Origin: Streptomyces cyaneofuscatus
GTDB taxonomy: Bacteria; Actinomycetota; Actinomycetes; Streptomycetales; Streptomycetaceae
Reading direction: 5' to 3'
DNA: 64,000 nucleotides
Assembly (NCBI RefSeq): GCF_000718135.1
Contig: NZ_JOEM01000005.1
Location: 124,001-188,000, forward strand
The position numbers and the translations under genes are program-made. Of the stretch, positions 15,210-25,649 are shown one piece after another (the first letter of the stretch is position 1; every line of letters starts with the position of its first letter). The notes under the pieces are model-generated. The model was not told the origin of the DNA and did not search any database. It saw only the letters and a program-made list of their open reading frames with translations.

Positions 15210-16454
15210 TCACAGGGCGGTGGACTTCAGCGGTACGGCGGGGTCGGCGACCCGCTCGGGGTCGAGGACGGCCCCGGATTCGATGAGCTTGCGGCCCTGG
15301 GCGAGGTCGCGCGGGCGCCCCACCGCGAGGACGGCGACCAGCGCACCGGCCTTCAGCCAGCACACCGACCAGGTGGCCTCGGCGCCGTCGCCGCGCCAGA
15401 TCAGGGTGTCGGCGTGGGCGTGGTGGCCGGCGTACTGCACGAAGCGGCCGAACTGCTCGGACCAGAAGTACGGGACGGGGTCGTGGACCGGCAGCGGCTC
15501 ACCGCGCTCCGCGGCGAGGATCGCGGCGGCCGCGGTGCGCGGGCCTTGGAGGGCGTTGTCCCAGTGGTGGATCAGCAGGCGTTCGCCGTAGCGGGCGGAG
15601 GGGAAGGAGGCGCAGTCCCCGACCGCGTACACATCAGGCAGGGAGGTGCGCAGGGCGCTGTCGGCGGTGACCGAGCCGTCCGGGCCGCGTTCGATCCCGG
15701 AGCCGGCGAGCCAGCCGGTGGCGGGGCGGGCGCCGATGCCGACGACCACGGCCCCGGCGGGCAGCGTCCGGCCGTCCGCGAGGACAACCGTGGACTCCTC
15801 GACGCGCTCGACCCGGGCCTCGGTGAGGAGTCCGGTGCCGCTCTGGGCGTACCAGTCGGCCATCGGGGCGGCGACCTCGGCGGGCAGGGTGCCGGCCAGC
15901 GGGCGGGCGGCGGCCTCGACGACGGTGACCGCGCAGCCGGCGGCGCGGGCGGCGGTGGCGAACTCGGCGCCGATCCACCCCGCCCCGACGACGACCACGT
16001 CGTGCCGCTCCTCCAGGACGGGCCGCAGCCGGGCGGCGTCGTCCAGGGTGCGCAGCAGATGGACGCCGGGGACGCCTTCGGTGCCGGGCAGGGCGATGGG
16101 CTCGGCGCCGGTCGCCAGGACCAGGACGTCGTAGGGGACGGGGCCGTCCGCCGTGTCCAGGACGTGGTCGGCGGCGCGCAGGGCGGTGACGTCCACACCG
16201 AGGCGCAGCGTGATGTCCAGCGCCTCGAAGTCGACGTCGAAGGCGGAGTCCTCGGCCTTGCCCAGCAGCACCGCCTTGGACAGCGGCGGCCGGTCGTAGG
16301 GCTGGTGGGGTTCGGCGCCGATCAGGGTGACGGGGCCGGTGAAGCCGGCTTCCCGCAGGGCGACGGCGGTCTGCACGCCCGCCATGCCCGCTCCGACGAC
16401 CACGACGTTCCGTGTCGGCCGCCCAGCCACGTGGTGTTCCGTCTGCTCGCTCAC
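15210..16454 (-). CDS. FAD-dependent oxidoreductase, ferredoxin-reductase-like
   Basis: Encodes 414 residues from GTG 16454 (a GTG at 16463 is also possible). Two nucleotide-binding folds are visible: NVVVVGAGMAGVQTAVALR near the N-terminus for FAD and VVVVGAGWIGAEFATAARA near the middle for NAD(P)H. YDRPPLSK and the late block VYAVGDCASFPS complete the pattern of rubredoxin/ferredoxin-NAD reductases. The C-terminal reductase domain has PYFWSEQFGRFVQYAG. It probably passes electrons from NAD(P)H to a ferredoxin or an oxygenase; no partner gene is adjacent. It is a single gene bounded by a terminator. Confidence 0.85.
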   Translation of the reverse strand: MSEQTEHHVAGRPTRNVVVVGAGMAGVQTAVALREAGFTGPVTLIGAEPHQPYDRPPLSKAVLLGKAEDSAFDVDFEALDITLRLGVDVTALRAADHVLDTADGPVPYDVLVLATGAEPIALPGTEGVPGVHLLRTLDDAARLRPVLEERHDVVVVGAGWIGAEFATAARAAGCAVTVVEAAARPLAGTLPAEVAAPMADWYAQSGTGLLTEARVERVEESTVVLADGRTLPAGAVVVGIGARPATGWLAGSGIERGPDGSVTADSALRTSLPDVYAVGDCASFPSARYGERLLIHHWDNALQGPRTAAAAILAAERGEPLPVHDPVPYFWSEQFGRFVQYAGHHAHADTLIWRGDGAEATWSVCWLKAGALVAVLAVGRPRDLAQGRKLIESGAVLDPERVADPAVPLKSTAL

Positions 16455-16483
16455 GTGTACCACTCTATTCAGCTGACGCGACG

Positions 16484-16825
16484 TCAATGGGTGACTTCCT
16501 CCACCACGCTCGTCCCGCTGCCTTCCTGTGACTCCCATTCCCAGCGCTCGTCCAGCCGCACCCGGCCGTCGGCGAGATCGGTGACGGTGGAGAGGCAGTG
16601 TCCGGAAGAGGTCGTTCCGTCCTGCTTGAGCTGGACGTAGCGGAAGTCGAGGGCATCCCCCTCGCGGGTGCCGACGAGATGGCCGCGGACCACGTCACCG
16701 CCCGCGTACTCGGCCCAGATCGTGCCGTCCCGCTCGTGGTACGTGAAGCGGGTACGGGTGCCGACCTGGCCCGGGGCCTGGTCGGCGACGGGTGAGAGGA
16801 CGAGTCCGTCGAGTGAACGGGCCAT
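16484..16825 (-). CDS. Small hypothetical protein, often called N-acetylglutamate synthase
   Basis: Encodes 113 residues from ATG 16825 behind AAGGGAG. It is a compact beta-rich protein with regular motifs TRFTYHERDGTIWAEYAGGD (about 24-43), VRGHLVGTREGDALDFRYVQ and RVRLDERWEWES. Homologues across bacteria share the WAEYAGG and RYxQ patterns. They are frequently labelled N-acetylglutamate synthase, but no acetyltransferase motif is visible and I do not adopt that name. It reads divergently from the TPP riboswitch and thiO. Function unknown. Confidence 0.75.
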   Translation of the reverse strand: MARSLDGLVLSPVADQAPGQVGTRTRFTYHERDGTIWAEYAGGDVVRGHLVGTREGDALDFRYVQLKQDGTTSSGHCLSTVTDLADGRVRLDERWEWESQEGSGTSVVEEVTH

Positions 16826-16884
16826 GGTGGCTGCTCCCTTGCCGGGCGAGAGGCGGGTGGGTCTAGGCTGGACAACGTAGAACA

Positions 16885-16975
16885 CTCGCGGGAGCCCGGA
16901 CGCACCGGGCTGAGAGGGAGGCTGGAGCGCCTCCGACCGTACGAACCTGATCCGGGTCATGCCGGCGAAGGGAGG
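16885..16975 (+). ncRNA. TPP (THI-box) riboswitch
   Basis: The aptamer landmarks are clear: GGGAGCCC opening the first stem, CTGAGAGGG (pyrimidine-sensing arm), then ACCGTACGAACCTGATCC and GGGTCATGCCGGCGAAGGGA, the thi box. It ends 12 bases before the thiO ATG, and its last GGGAGG can serve as or mask the ribosome site, so translational control by thiamine pyrophosphate is likely. It is expected to shut off thiO-thiS-thiG when TPP is plentiful. Confidence 0.96.
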
Positions 16976-16987
16976 GGCTGGACACCC

Positions 16988-19211
<2,224 letters not shown>

Positions 19212-19327
19212 GGTCCCCCGCGCCCCCCACCACCTGGGACGTGTCCCTGTCACGGATCGGCTGCAGAACGGCCCCGGGAGTGCCCCGGCCCGTCCGGGGT
19301 GTCGGTGGCGGCTCGTAGACTCTCGGG

Positions 19328-21262
19328 GTGGACACGACCCTCCAGGACCCTCTCGTCGGGCAGCTGCTCGACGGCCGGTATCGCATTGAGGCGCGCATCG
19401 CCGTCGGCGGGATGGCCACGGTCTACCGGGCCGTGGACACCCGCCTGGACAGGATGCTCGCCCTCAAGGTGATGCACCCGGCGCTCGCCGTCGACGCCGC
19501 CTTCGTGGAGCGGTTCATCCGCGAGGCCAAGTCGGTGGCCCGGCTCGCCCACCCCAATGTCGTCGCGGTCTTCGACCAGGGCGCCCAGGGCGCGTACGTC
19601 TATCTCGCGATGGAGTATGTGGCGGGGTGCACCCTGCGCGACGTCCTGCGCGAGCGCGGCGCCCTCCAGCCCCGGGCCGCGCTGGACATCCTGGAGCCGG
19701 TCCTCGCCGCGCTCGGCGCCGCGCACCGGGCGGGGTTCGTGCACCGCGACATGAAGCCGGAGAACGTCCTGATAGGGGACGACGGGCGGGTGAAGGTCGC
19801 CGACTTCGGCCTGGTCAGGGCGGTCGGCACGGCCACCGACACCACGGGTTCGCTGCTGGGCACGGTGTCGTATCTGGCGCCCGAGCAGATCGAGCACGGC
19901 ACCGCCGACACCCGCAGTGATGTGTACGCCTGCGGGGTCGTGCTGTACGAGATGCTGACCGGCGCCAAGCCGCACACCGGGGAGAACGCCGCCCAGGTCA
20001 TCTACCAGCACCTCAACACCGATGTCCCGGCCCCGTCCGCCGTCGTGCCGGGGCTCCCGGTCGCGCTGGACAGCCTGGTGGCGAGCGCGACCGCCCGTAA
20101 TCCCGAGGTGCGCCCGTACGACGCGGTCCTGCTGCTGGCCGAGGCCCGGGAGGCCCGTGCCGGGCTGACCGAGGCCGAGCTGGACGCCGTACCGCCGCAA
20201 GCACTGTCGGACACCCACGACAGCGCCCAGGACCGTACGAGCGTGATCCCCCGGGCCCTTCCGGTGGACGGCGGCGCGGACGGGGGCGGCGTGCACCGCA
20301 CCAGCCGGCTGGAGATGCCGCCGCCGGTCGCCCCGCCCCGGCGCCGGGCCGCCCGGCGCGGGCCGTTCGGCGGACCGCACCGCAAGCTGATCACGATCAT
20401 CAGCGCCGTCCTGCTGACGCTCGGCGTCGGGGCGGGCGTCTGGTACATCAACTCGGGCCAGTTCACCCAGGTCCCCTCGCTGCTCGGCCAGACCCAGAAG
20501 GTGGCGGAGCGGCGGCTCGCGGACGAGGGGCTCGGGCTGAAGGGCGTGGAGCGGGTCTTCAGCGACACCGTCGAGCGGGGTTCCGTGGTCGACAGCGACC
20601 CCGCCTCCGGCGACCGGATCCGGGGCAACGGCTCGGTGAAGCTCGTCGTCTCGCGCGGTCCGGAGATCGTCCGGGTGCCCGATGTCGCGGGCTCCTCCCT
20701 CGCGGACGCCCGGCGCTCCCTGAAGAAGGTGGGCCTGGCCCCCGGCATGGTGACCAGGGAGTTCAGCGAGGACGTGGCGCGCGGTGAGGTGATCCGTACG
20801 GATCCGCGCGCGGGCACCGACCGGAACCCCGACACGGCCGTCGCCCTGATCGTCAGCAAGGGCAGTCCCGTCGACGTCCCGGACGTCACCGGCCTCTCGG
20901 TCGAGGACGCCACCGCGGAGCTGGCGGAGGAGGGGCTGAAGGTGGACGTGCTGCCCGGCCGGGTCCACTCCTCCGAGGCCGACGGCGACATCGCGAAGCA
21001 GTCCCCCGGCGCGGGCACCGAGGCGGCCGAGGGCGACACCATCGAGCTGACCGTCTCCAAGGGCCCCCGCATGCTGGACGTCCCCGACATCACCGGGCGG
21101 GACGTCGACGAGGCCCGGGCCACCCTGGAGGAGGCGGGCTTCGAGGTGAAGGTCGACCGGCCGTTCCTCTCCTTCAGCGACACCATCGCGAGCCAGTCCG
21201 TGGAGGGCGGCGAGCAGGCGCCCGAGGGCTCCACCATCACCATCAGGACCAAGGGGTTCTAG
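19328..21262 (+). CDS. PknB-type Ser/Thr kinase with four PASTA domains
   Basis: Encodes 644 residues from GTG 19328; TAGACT ends six bases upstream, so the message is probably leaderless. The kinase domain (about 18-280) has AVGGMATVY, the ATP-binding Lys in ALKV (47), HRDMKPEN with catalytic D141, DFG (159-161) and the APE equivalent LAPEQ. A Pro/Arg-rich linker precedes one membrane helix (about 355-375). Four PASTA repeats follow, each beginning with a VP-x-hydrophobic motif (VPSLLGQ, VPDVAGS, VPDVTGL, VPDITGR). PASTA domains sense muropeptides or lipid II, so the kinase links wall status to phosphorylation. It corresponds by position to SCO2110 of S. coelicolor. The next gene starts 2 bp downstream. 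Confidence 0.93.
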   Translation: MDTTLQDPLVGQLLDGRYRIEARIAVGGMATVYRAVDTRLDRMLALKVMHPALAVDAAFVERFIREAKSVARLAHPNVVAVFDQGAQGAYVYLAMEYVAGCTLRDVLRERGALQPRAALDILEPVLAALGAAHRAGFVHRDMKPENVLIGDDGRVKVADFGLVRAVGTATDTTGSLLGTVSYLAPEQIEHGTADTRSDVYACGVVLYEMLTGAKPHTGENAAQVIYQHLNTDVPAPSAVVPGLPVALDSLVASATARNPEVRPYDAVLLLAEAREARAGLTEAELDAVPPQALSDTHDSAQDRTSVIPRALPVDGGADGGGVHRTSRLEMPPPVAPPRRRAARRGPFGGPHRKLITIISAVLLTLGVGAGVWYINSGQFTQVPSLLGQTQKVAERRLADEGLGLKGVERVFSDTVERGSVVDSDPASGDRIRGNGSVKLVVSRGPEIVRVPDVAGSSLADARRSLKKVGLAPGMVTREFSEDVARGEVIRTDPRAGTDRNPDTAVALIVSKGSPVDVPDVTGLSVEDATAELAEEGLKVDVLPGRVHSSEADGDIAKQSPGAGTEAAEGDTIELTVSKGPRMLDVPDITGRDVDEARATLEEAGFEVKVDRPFLSFSDTIASQSVEGGEQAPEGSTITIRTKGF

Positions 21263-21264
21263 AC

Positions 21265-22122
21265 ATGCGTAACCCTGTGGGCGGACACGTCCCGGTGGCC
21301 GGCGGCCTTGCCAAGGTCGGTCTGGAGTACGCCCGTGAGCTGGCGGCCGAGGCCGTGCAGGTCTTCGTCGCCAACCCGCGCGGCTGGGCGACGCCCACGG
21401 GGAACCCGGCCCAGGACGAGCTGTTCCGCGCCGAGTGCGCGGCCGCGTCGATACCGGCGTACGTCCACGCCCCGTATCTGATCAACTTCGGCTCGCACAC
21501 CGAGGCGACGGTCGAGAAGTCCGTGGAGTCGCTGCGCCACTCGCTGCGGCGGGCCCGGGAGATCGGCGCGCTGGGCGTGGTGGTGCACACCGGCTCGGCG
21601 ACGGGCGGGCGGCCCCGCTCCGAGGCGCTGGCCCAGGTACGGGAGCACATGCGGCCGCTGCTGGACGAGCTGACCCACGACGACGACCCGTATCTGCTGC
21701 TGGAGTCCACCGCGGGCCAGGGCTCCTCGCTCTGCTCCCGTACGTGGGACTTCGGACCGTACTTCGAGGCGCTGGACGCCCACCCCAAGCTGGGCATCTG
21801 CCTGGACACCTGCCACATCTACGCGGCGGGGCACGATCTGGCCGGCCCCTCGGGGATGCGGCAGACACTCGACCTGCTGGTGGAGACGGTGGGCGAGGGC
21901 CGGCTGAAGCTGATCCACGCCAACGACTCCAAGGATGTCGTGGGCGCTCACAAGGACCGGCACGAGAACATAGGCGCCGGTCACATCGGTGCGGAGCCCT
22001 TCCGGGAGCTGTTCGCGCACCCGGCGACCGAGGGCGTACCGCTGATCATCGAGACGCCCGGCGGCAAGGAGGGGCACGCGGCGGACGTGGCCCGCCTGAA
22101 GGAGCTGCGGGGAACCCGCTAG
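21265..22122 (+). CDS. nfo: Deoxyribonuclease IV (endonuclease IV)
   Basis: Encodes 285 residues, 2 bp after the kinase gene and therefore co-transcribed with it. Metal-ligand segments of the Nfo barrel are present: VHAPYLINFGS, VVVHTGSATG, LLLESTAGQGSS, CLDTCHIYAAGHDLAG, LIHANDSKD, DRHENIGAGHIG and IIETPGGK. It is an AP endonuclease in base-excision repair. The last 4 bp overlap the end of the convergent sulfite-oxidase-like gene. Confidence 0.94.
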   Translation: MRNPVGGHVPVAGGLAKVGLEYARELAAEAVQVFVANPRGWATPTGNPAQDELFRAECAAASIPAYVHAPYLINFGSHTEATVEKSVESLRHSLRRAREIGALGVVVHTGSATGGRPRSEALAQVREHMRPLLDELTHDDDPYLLLESTAGQGSSLCSRTWDFGPYFEALDAHPKLGICLDTCHIYAAGHDLAGPSGMRQTLDLLVETVGEGRLKLIHANDSKDVVGAHKDRHENIGAGHIGAEPFRELFAHPATEGVPLIIETPGGKEGHAADVARLKELRGTR

Positions 22123-22751
22123 AGCTCCGGGCCGTCCCCGGGTTCCTCCTGGTAGGAGTAGCGCTGCTCGCTCCAGGGGTCGCCGATGTTGTGGTAGCCC
22201 CGCTCCTCCCAGAATCCGCGCCGGTCGGTCGTCATGTACTCCACGCCCCGGACCCATTTCGGGCCCTTCCAGGCGTACAGGTGCGGGACGACGAGGCGGA
22301 GCGGGAAGCCGTGCTCGGCGGTGAGGAGCTCGCCGTCCTTGTGGGTGGCGAAGAGGGTGCGCTCGGAGGCGAAGTCGGCCAGGCGCAGGTTCGAGGAGAA
22401 GCCGTACTCGGCCCAGACCATCACGTGCGTGACGTCGGGCGCGGGGGGTGCCAGGTCCAGCACCGTACGGGCGAGGACTCCGCCCCATTCGGCGCCGATC
22501 ATGCTGAACTTCGTCACGCAGTGCAGATCGGCGACGACCGAGGAGAACGGGAGCGCCGAGAAGTCCTGGTGGTTCCAGCAGTGCTTGTCGCCGTCGGCGG
22601 TGGCCCCGAAGACCCGGAACTCCCAGCGCTCCGGTTTGAACTTGGGAACGGGCCCGTAGTGGGTGACCGGCCATCCGCGCTGCAGTCGCTGTCCCGGCGG
22701 AAGCTCGGACTGCTCTGATTCGCGGTATTCCCGGCTTTCCGGCTGACCCAT
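22119..22751 (-). CDS. Sulfite-oxidase-like molybdopterin oxidoreductase
   Basis: Encodes 210 residues. It has the short YedY/sulfite-oxidase molybdopterin fold: WEFRVFGATADGDKHCWNHQ, then SSVVADLHCVTKFSMIGAEW, whose Cys is the expected Mo ligand, and VMVWAEYGFSSNLRLADF. No signal peptide or Tat motif is seen, so it appears cytoplasmic. The product is smaller than classical sulfite oxidases (no heme or dimerisation domain), as in other actinobacterial homologues. Substrate unknown. It converges with nfo. Confidence 0.82.
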   Translation of the reverse strand: MGQPESREYRESEQSELPPGQRLQRGWPVTHYGPVPKFKPERWEFRVFGATADGDKHCWNHQDFSALPFSSVVADLHCVTKFSMIGAEWGGVLARTVLDLAPPAPDVTHVMVWAEYGFSSNLRLADFASERTLFATHKDGELLTAEHGFPLRLVVPHLYAWKGPKWVRGVEYMTTDRRGFWEERGYHNIGDPWSEQRYSYQEEPGDGPEL

Positions 22752-22903
22752 GCCTCCATGGTGACAGACAGGCAGGGGTGGTCATGACCAGGGCAGACCC
22801 CCATGGGGTCAACTCGTACTAAGCGTGCACTTACTGGACGGCCGGTGAGTGCGGTGCGAGGATGCGGCCACCTTGTCGATCACGCTTGGAAGGAGCCTCT
22901 GCG

Positions 22904-23383
22904 ATGCAGGGCGACCCCGAGGTCCTTGAGTTCCTCAATGAACAGCTGACTGCCGAACTGACCGCTATCAACCAGTACTTCCTGCACGCGAAGATGCAGG
23001 AGAACTTCGGCTGGACCAAGCTCGCCAAGTACACCCGGGCCGAGTCCTTCGACGAGATGAAGCACGCCGAGATCCTCACGGACCGGATCCTGTTCCTGGA
23101 CGGGCTGCCGAACTACCAGCGGCTCTTCCACGTCCGGGTGGGCCAGACGGTCACCGAGATGTTCCAGGCGGACCGCCAGGTCGAGGTGGAGGCGATCGAC
23201 CGCCTCAAGCGCGGGATCGAGGTGATGCGCGCCAAGGGGGACATCACCTCGGCGAACATCTTCGAGTCGATCCTGGAGGACGAGGAGCACCACATCGACT
23301 ACCTCGACACCCAGCTGGAGCTGGTGGAGAAGCTCGGTGAGGCGCTCTACATCGCGCAGCTGATCGAGCAGCCGGAGAGCTGA
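22904..23383 (+). CDS. bfr: Bacterioferritin
   Basis: Encodes 159 residues from ATG 22904 with GGAAGGAG upstream. Ferroxidase and heme features are as expected: FLNEQLTAELTAINQYFLH (11-29) with the first Glu ligand, then ESFDEMKHAEILTDRILFLD, containing Glu-Met-x-His with the heme Met, and ILEDEEHHIDYLDTQLEL. It is an iron-storage 24-mer. Its partner ferredoxin gene lies just downstream on the opposite strand. A run of 15-bp tandem repeats begins at the stop codon. Confidence 0.95.
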   Translation: MQGDPEVLEFLNEQLTAELTAINQYFLHAKMQENFGWTKLAKYTRAESFDEMKHAEILTDRILFLDGLPNYQRLFHVRVGQTVTEMFQADRQVEVEAIDRLKRGIEVMRAKGDITSANIFESILEDEEHHIDYLDTQLELVEKLGEALYIAQLIEQPES

Positions 23384-23453
23384 GCCGACGCGTTACGAGC
23401 CGACGCGTTACGGTCCGACGCGTTACGAGCCGACGCGTTGCGAGACGCGTTAC
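23382..23453. repeat. 15-bp tandem repeats between bfr and bfd
   Basis: The unit GAGCCGACGCGTTAC is present at 23382-23396 and 23397-23411, with variants at 23412-23426 (GG for GA, T for G) and 23427-23441 (one change) and a 12-bp shortened copy at 23442-23453. The first unit starts within the bfr stop codon. ACGCGT recurs as a 6-bp palindrome in every unit. It fills the gap between convergent genes. Confidence 0.9.
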
Positions 23454-23462
23454 GAGGAGTGG

Positions 23463-23825
23463 TCAGGCGGCGTCGGAGAGCTGGACGTCCCGGATCGCGG
23501 AGAGGGCGACCCCCGCCGCGACCGGCGTCGCGACCGGTGCGGTGCCCGGGTGCGTGACGGACGCCGCTGCGGGAACCGGGTGGGTGACCGATGCCGCCGC
23601 GGAGACGGGGTGGGTGACGGACGCCGCCACGGGCTCCCGCTGCTGGCCCGTGAGGTCGCGGCGCGAGCAGTCGCGCCCCAGCAGGGCCTGGATCCGGCGG
23701 ACGCAACCGCCGCAGTCGGTGCCGGCCTTGCAGGCCGAGGCGATCTGGCGCGGGGTGCAGGCCCCGGCGTCCGCGTGCTTCTTGACCTGCGCCTCGGTGA
23801 TGCCGAAGCAGGAGCAGACGTACAT
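23463..23825 (-). CDS. bfd: Bacterioferritin-associated ferredoxin with repeat tail
   Basis: Encodes 120 residues from ATG 23825, eight bases after GGAGG; GTG 23834 overlaps that ribosome site and is less likely. Residues 1-55 are a BFD-like [2Fe-2S] domain with cysteine pairs CSC (4-6) and CGGC (38-41), as in MYVCSCFGITEAQVK and AGTDCGGCVRRIQALLG. It should reduce bacterioferritin to release iron. The remaining 65 residues are an unusual extension with ASVTHP repeated three times at ten-residue spacing (68-73, 78-83, 88-93). Normal BFD proteins stop near residue 60-70. An iron box lies upstream. Confidence 0.85.
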   Translation of the reverse strand: MYVCSCFGITEAQVKKHADAGACTPRQIASACKAGTDCGGCVRRIQALLGRDCSRRDLTGQQREPVAASVTHPVSAAASVTHPVPAAASVTHPGTAPVATPVAAGVALSAIRDVQLSDAA

Positions 23826-23872
23826 GCGCTTCACCTCCCTGCGGGCCGGTCGCTGATGCCGCCCCCGTCTTC

Positions 23873-23891
23873 GTCGGTGAGGCTAACCTAA
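23873..23891 (-). promoter_or_regulatory. IdeR/DmdR iron box upstream of bfd
   Basis: GTCGGTGAGGCTAACCTAA matches the 19-bp consensus TWAGGTTAGSCTWACCTWA at about 15 positions, with the right half perfect. It lies about 50 bp upstream of the bfd start, where a DmdR-type repressor would block transcription in iron-replete cells. That fits release of stored iron by BFD under starvation. Confidence 0.75.
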
Positions 23892-23933
23892 CCTTACCCG
23901 CCTGGCGAGGCGCGCAAAAGCCCGGAGACGGAC

Positions 23934-23968
23934 TGTGGGGCACGGATCACATGGATCCGTGCCCCACA
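23934..23968 (-). terminator. Terminator after aroH
   Basis: TGTGGGGCACGGATC (23934-23948) pairs perfectly with GATCCGTGCCCCACA (23954-23968) around a 5-nt loop. It lies 34 bp past the DAHP synthase stop and separates it from the bfd promoter. Confidence 0.85.
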
Positions 23969-24002
23969 GGTGCGTCCGGCGGGAATACCCGCCGGGGAGT
24001 CC

Positions 24003-25355
24003 CTACTGGTCGCGGTACATCTCGGCGACGAGGAAGGCCAGGTCGAGGGACTGGCTGCGGTTGAGCCGCGGGTCGCAGGCCGTCTCGTAGCGCTGGTGGA
24101 GGTCGTCCACGAAGATCTCGTGGCCGCCGCCCACGCACTCGGTGACGTCGTCACCGGTCAGCTCCACGTGGATGCCGCCCGGGTGGGTGCCGAGGCCCTT
24201 GTGGACCTCGAAGAAGCCCTTGACCTCGTCCAGGACGTCGTCGAAGCGGCGCGTCTTGTGGCCGGAGGCGGCCTCGAAGGTGTTGCCGTGCATCGGGTCG
24301 GTCACCCACGCCACGGTGGCGCCGGACGCGGTGACCTTCTCGACCAGCTCGGGGAGCTTGTCGCGGACCTTGTCGGCACCCATGCGGACGATGAAGGTCA
24401 GCCGGCCGGGCTCGCGCTCGGGGTCCAGGCGGTCGACGTAGCCGAGGGCCTCGTCGACGGTGGTCGTCGGGCCGAGCTTGATGCCGATCGGGTTGCGGAC
24501 CTTGGAGGCGAACTCGATGTGCGCGCCGTCCATCTGCCGGGTGCGCTCACCGATCCAGACCATGTGGCCGGAGGTGTCGTACAGCTCGCCGGTGCGCGAG
24601 TCGGTGCGGGTCAGCGCCGTCTCGTAGTCCAGCAGCAGCGCCTCGTGCGAGGCGTAGAACTCGACCGCCTTGAACTCGGCCGGGTCGGTGCCGCACGCCT
24701 TCATGAAGTTGAGCGCGTTGTCGATCTCGCGCGCCAGGGCCTCGTAGCGCTGGCCCGCCGGGGACGACTTCACGAAGTCCTGGTTCCAGGCGTGCACCTG
24801 GCGCAGGTCCGCGTAACCACCGGTGGTGAAGGCACGCACCAGGTTCAGCGTCGAGGAGGACGCGTGGTACATCTGCTTCAGCCGCGCCGGGTCCGGGATC
24901 CGGGCCTCTTCGGTGAAGGCGAAGCCGTTCACCGAGTCGCCCCGGTAGGTCGGCAGGGTCACGCCGTCGCGGGTCTCGGTCGACTTGGAGCGCGGCTTGC
25001 TGTACTGGCCCGCGATCCGGCCGACCTTCACCACGGGCACGGAGGCCGCGTAGGTCAGGACGGCGCTCATCTGGAGCAGCGTCTTCAGCTTGGCCCGGAT
25101 GTGCTCGGCGGACACGGCGTCGAAGGCCTCGGCGCAGTCGCCGCCCTGCAGCAGGAACGCCTCGCCCTTGGCGACGGCTCCCAGGCGGGCGCGCAGCTGG
25201 TCGCACTCGCCCGCGAAGACGAGCGGCGGATACGACGCGAGGTCCGCGAGTACATCGCGCAGGGCCTCGGAGTCGGGGTACTCGGGCTGCTGCGCCGCGG
25301 GAAGGTCTCGCCAGGTGTTGCCACCGGCGACGGAGGTATTGGCGTTCACGGTCAC
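24003..25355 (-). CDS. aroH: Class II 3-deoxy-7-phosphoheptulonate synthase
   Basis: Encodes 450 residues from GTG 25355 (GTG 25349 is an alternative). A TAATGT box ends seven bases upstream, suggesting a leaderless message. Plant-type (class II) features are LVFAGECDQLRARLG, FLLQGGDCAEAFDA with the metal Cys, GRIAGQYSKPRS, TTGGYADLRQVHAWNQDF and WVTDPMHGNT. It makes DAHP from PEP and erythrose-4-phosphate, the first step to aromatic amino acids. It is divergently arranged with the trp leader and trpEG gene, so chorismate supply and use share one regulatory gap. Confidence 0.95.
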   Translation of the reverse strand: MTVNANTSVAGGNTWRDLPAAQQPEYPDSEALRDVLADLASYPPLVFAGECDQLRARLGAVAKGEAFLLQGGDCAEAFDAVSAEHIRAKLKTLLQMSAVLTYAASVPVVKVGRIAGQYSKPRSKSTETRDGVTLPTYRGDSVNGFAFTEEARIPDPARLKQMYHASSSTLNLVRAFTTGGYADLRQVHAWNQDFVKSSPAGQRYEALAREIDNALNFMKACGTDPAEFKAVEFYASHEALLLDYETALTRTDSRTGELYDTSGHMVWIGERTRQMDGAHIEFASKVRNPIGIKLGPTTTVDEALGYVDRLDPEREPGRLTFIVRMGADKVRDKLPELVEKVTASGATVAWVTDPMHGNTFEAASGHKTRRFDDVLDEVKGFFEVHKGLGTHPGGIHVELTGDDVTECVGGGHEIFVDDLHQRYETACDPRLNRSQSLDLAFLVAEMYRDQ

Positions 25356-25451
25356 GTGCACCACATTACGGGGTCGCGCGGGGCGTCCATCCGAGCGCTC
25401 AATAGTTGAGACACCCGCTCCGATGCCCGGAACGTCCGCTAGGGTCGGAGC

Positions 25452-25520
25452 ATGTCGACGCAACAGATCCAGATCTCGATCCAGAACTGGTGGTGGACCG
25501 CTCATCCGGCGGCCCGCTGA
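25452..25520 (+). CDS. trp leader peptide (attenuator)
   Basis: A 22-codon frame starting ATG 25452, behind GGAG. It contains three consecutive Trp codons (25488-25496), inside IQNWWWTAHPAAR, and ends TGA at 25518-25520. A terminator hairpin follows 24 bp later and the fused anthranilate synthase gene 130 bp later. Ribosome stalling at the Trp codons when tRNA-Trp is uncharged would favour the antiterminator. A TAGGGT -10-like box is at 25440-25445. Streptomycete trpE attenuation is known; this is a textbook instance. Confidence 0.93.
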   Translation: MSTQQIQISIQNWWWTAHPAAR

Positions 25521-25544
25521 CTCATCGCGCTGACACACTTCGCG

Positions 25545-25567
25545 AAGGCCGCCCGAGGGGCGGCCTT
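25545..25567 (+). terminator. trp attenuator terminator
   Basis: AAGGCCGCC pairs with GGCGGCCTT around a short loop (CGAGG), followed by TTCC. Position between the Trp-rich leader peptide and trpEG identifies it as the attenuator hairpin. Confidence 0.88.
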
Positions 25568-25649
25568 TCCTGCGTTTCGGAGCCGTTCCTCTACCCCGTG
25601 AATCCCGTACGAAGCCCTCGTACGGTCCGTCCGGAAGGAACCCGCTCCC

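Noticed and set aside
16484..16825. N-acetylglutamate synthase
   Set aside because: That label is common for homologues, but no GNAT acetyl-CoA motif is present in this 113-residue beta-rich protein.
23382..23453. CRISPR array
   Set aside because: The 15-bp units are directly adjacent without unique spacers, so it is a plain tandem repeat; no CRISPR array was seen anywhere in the window.
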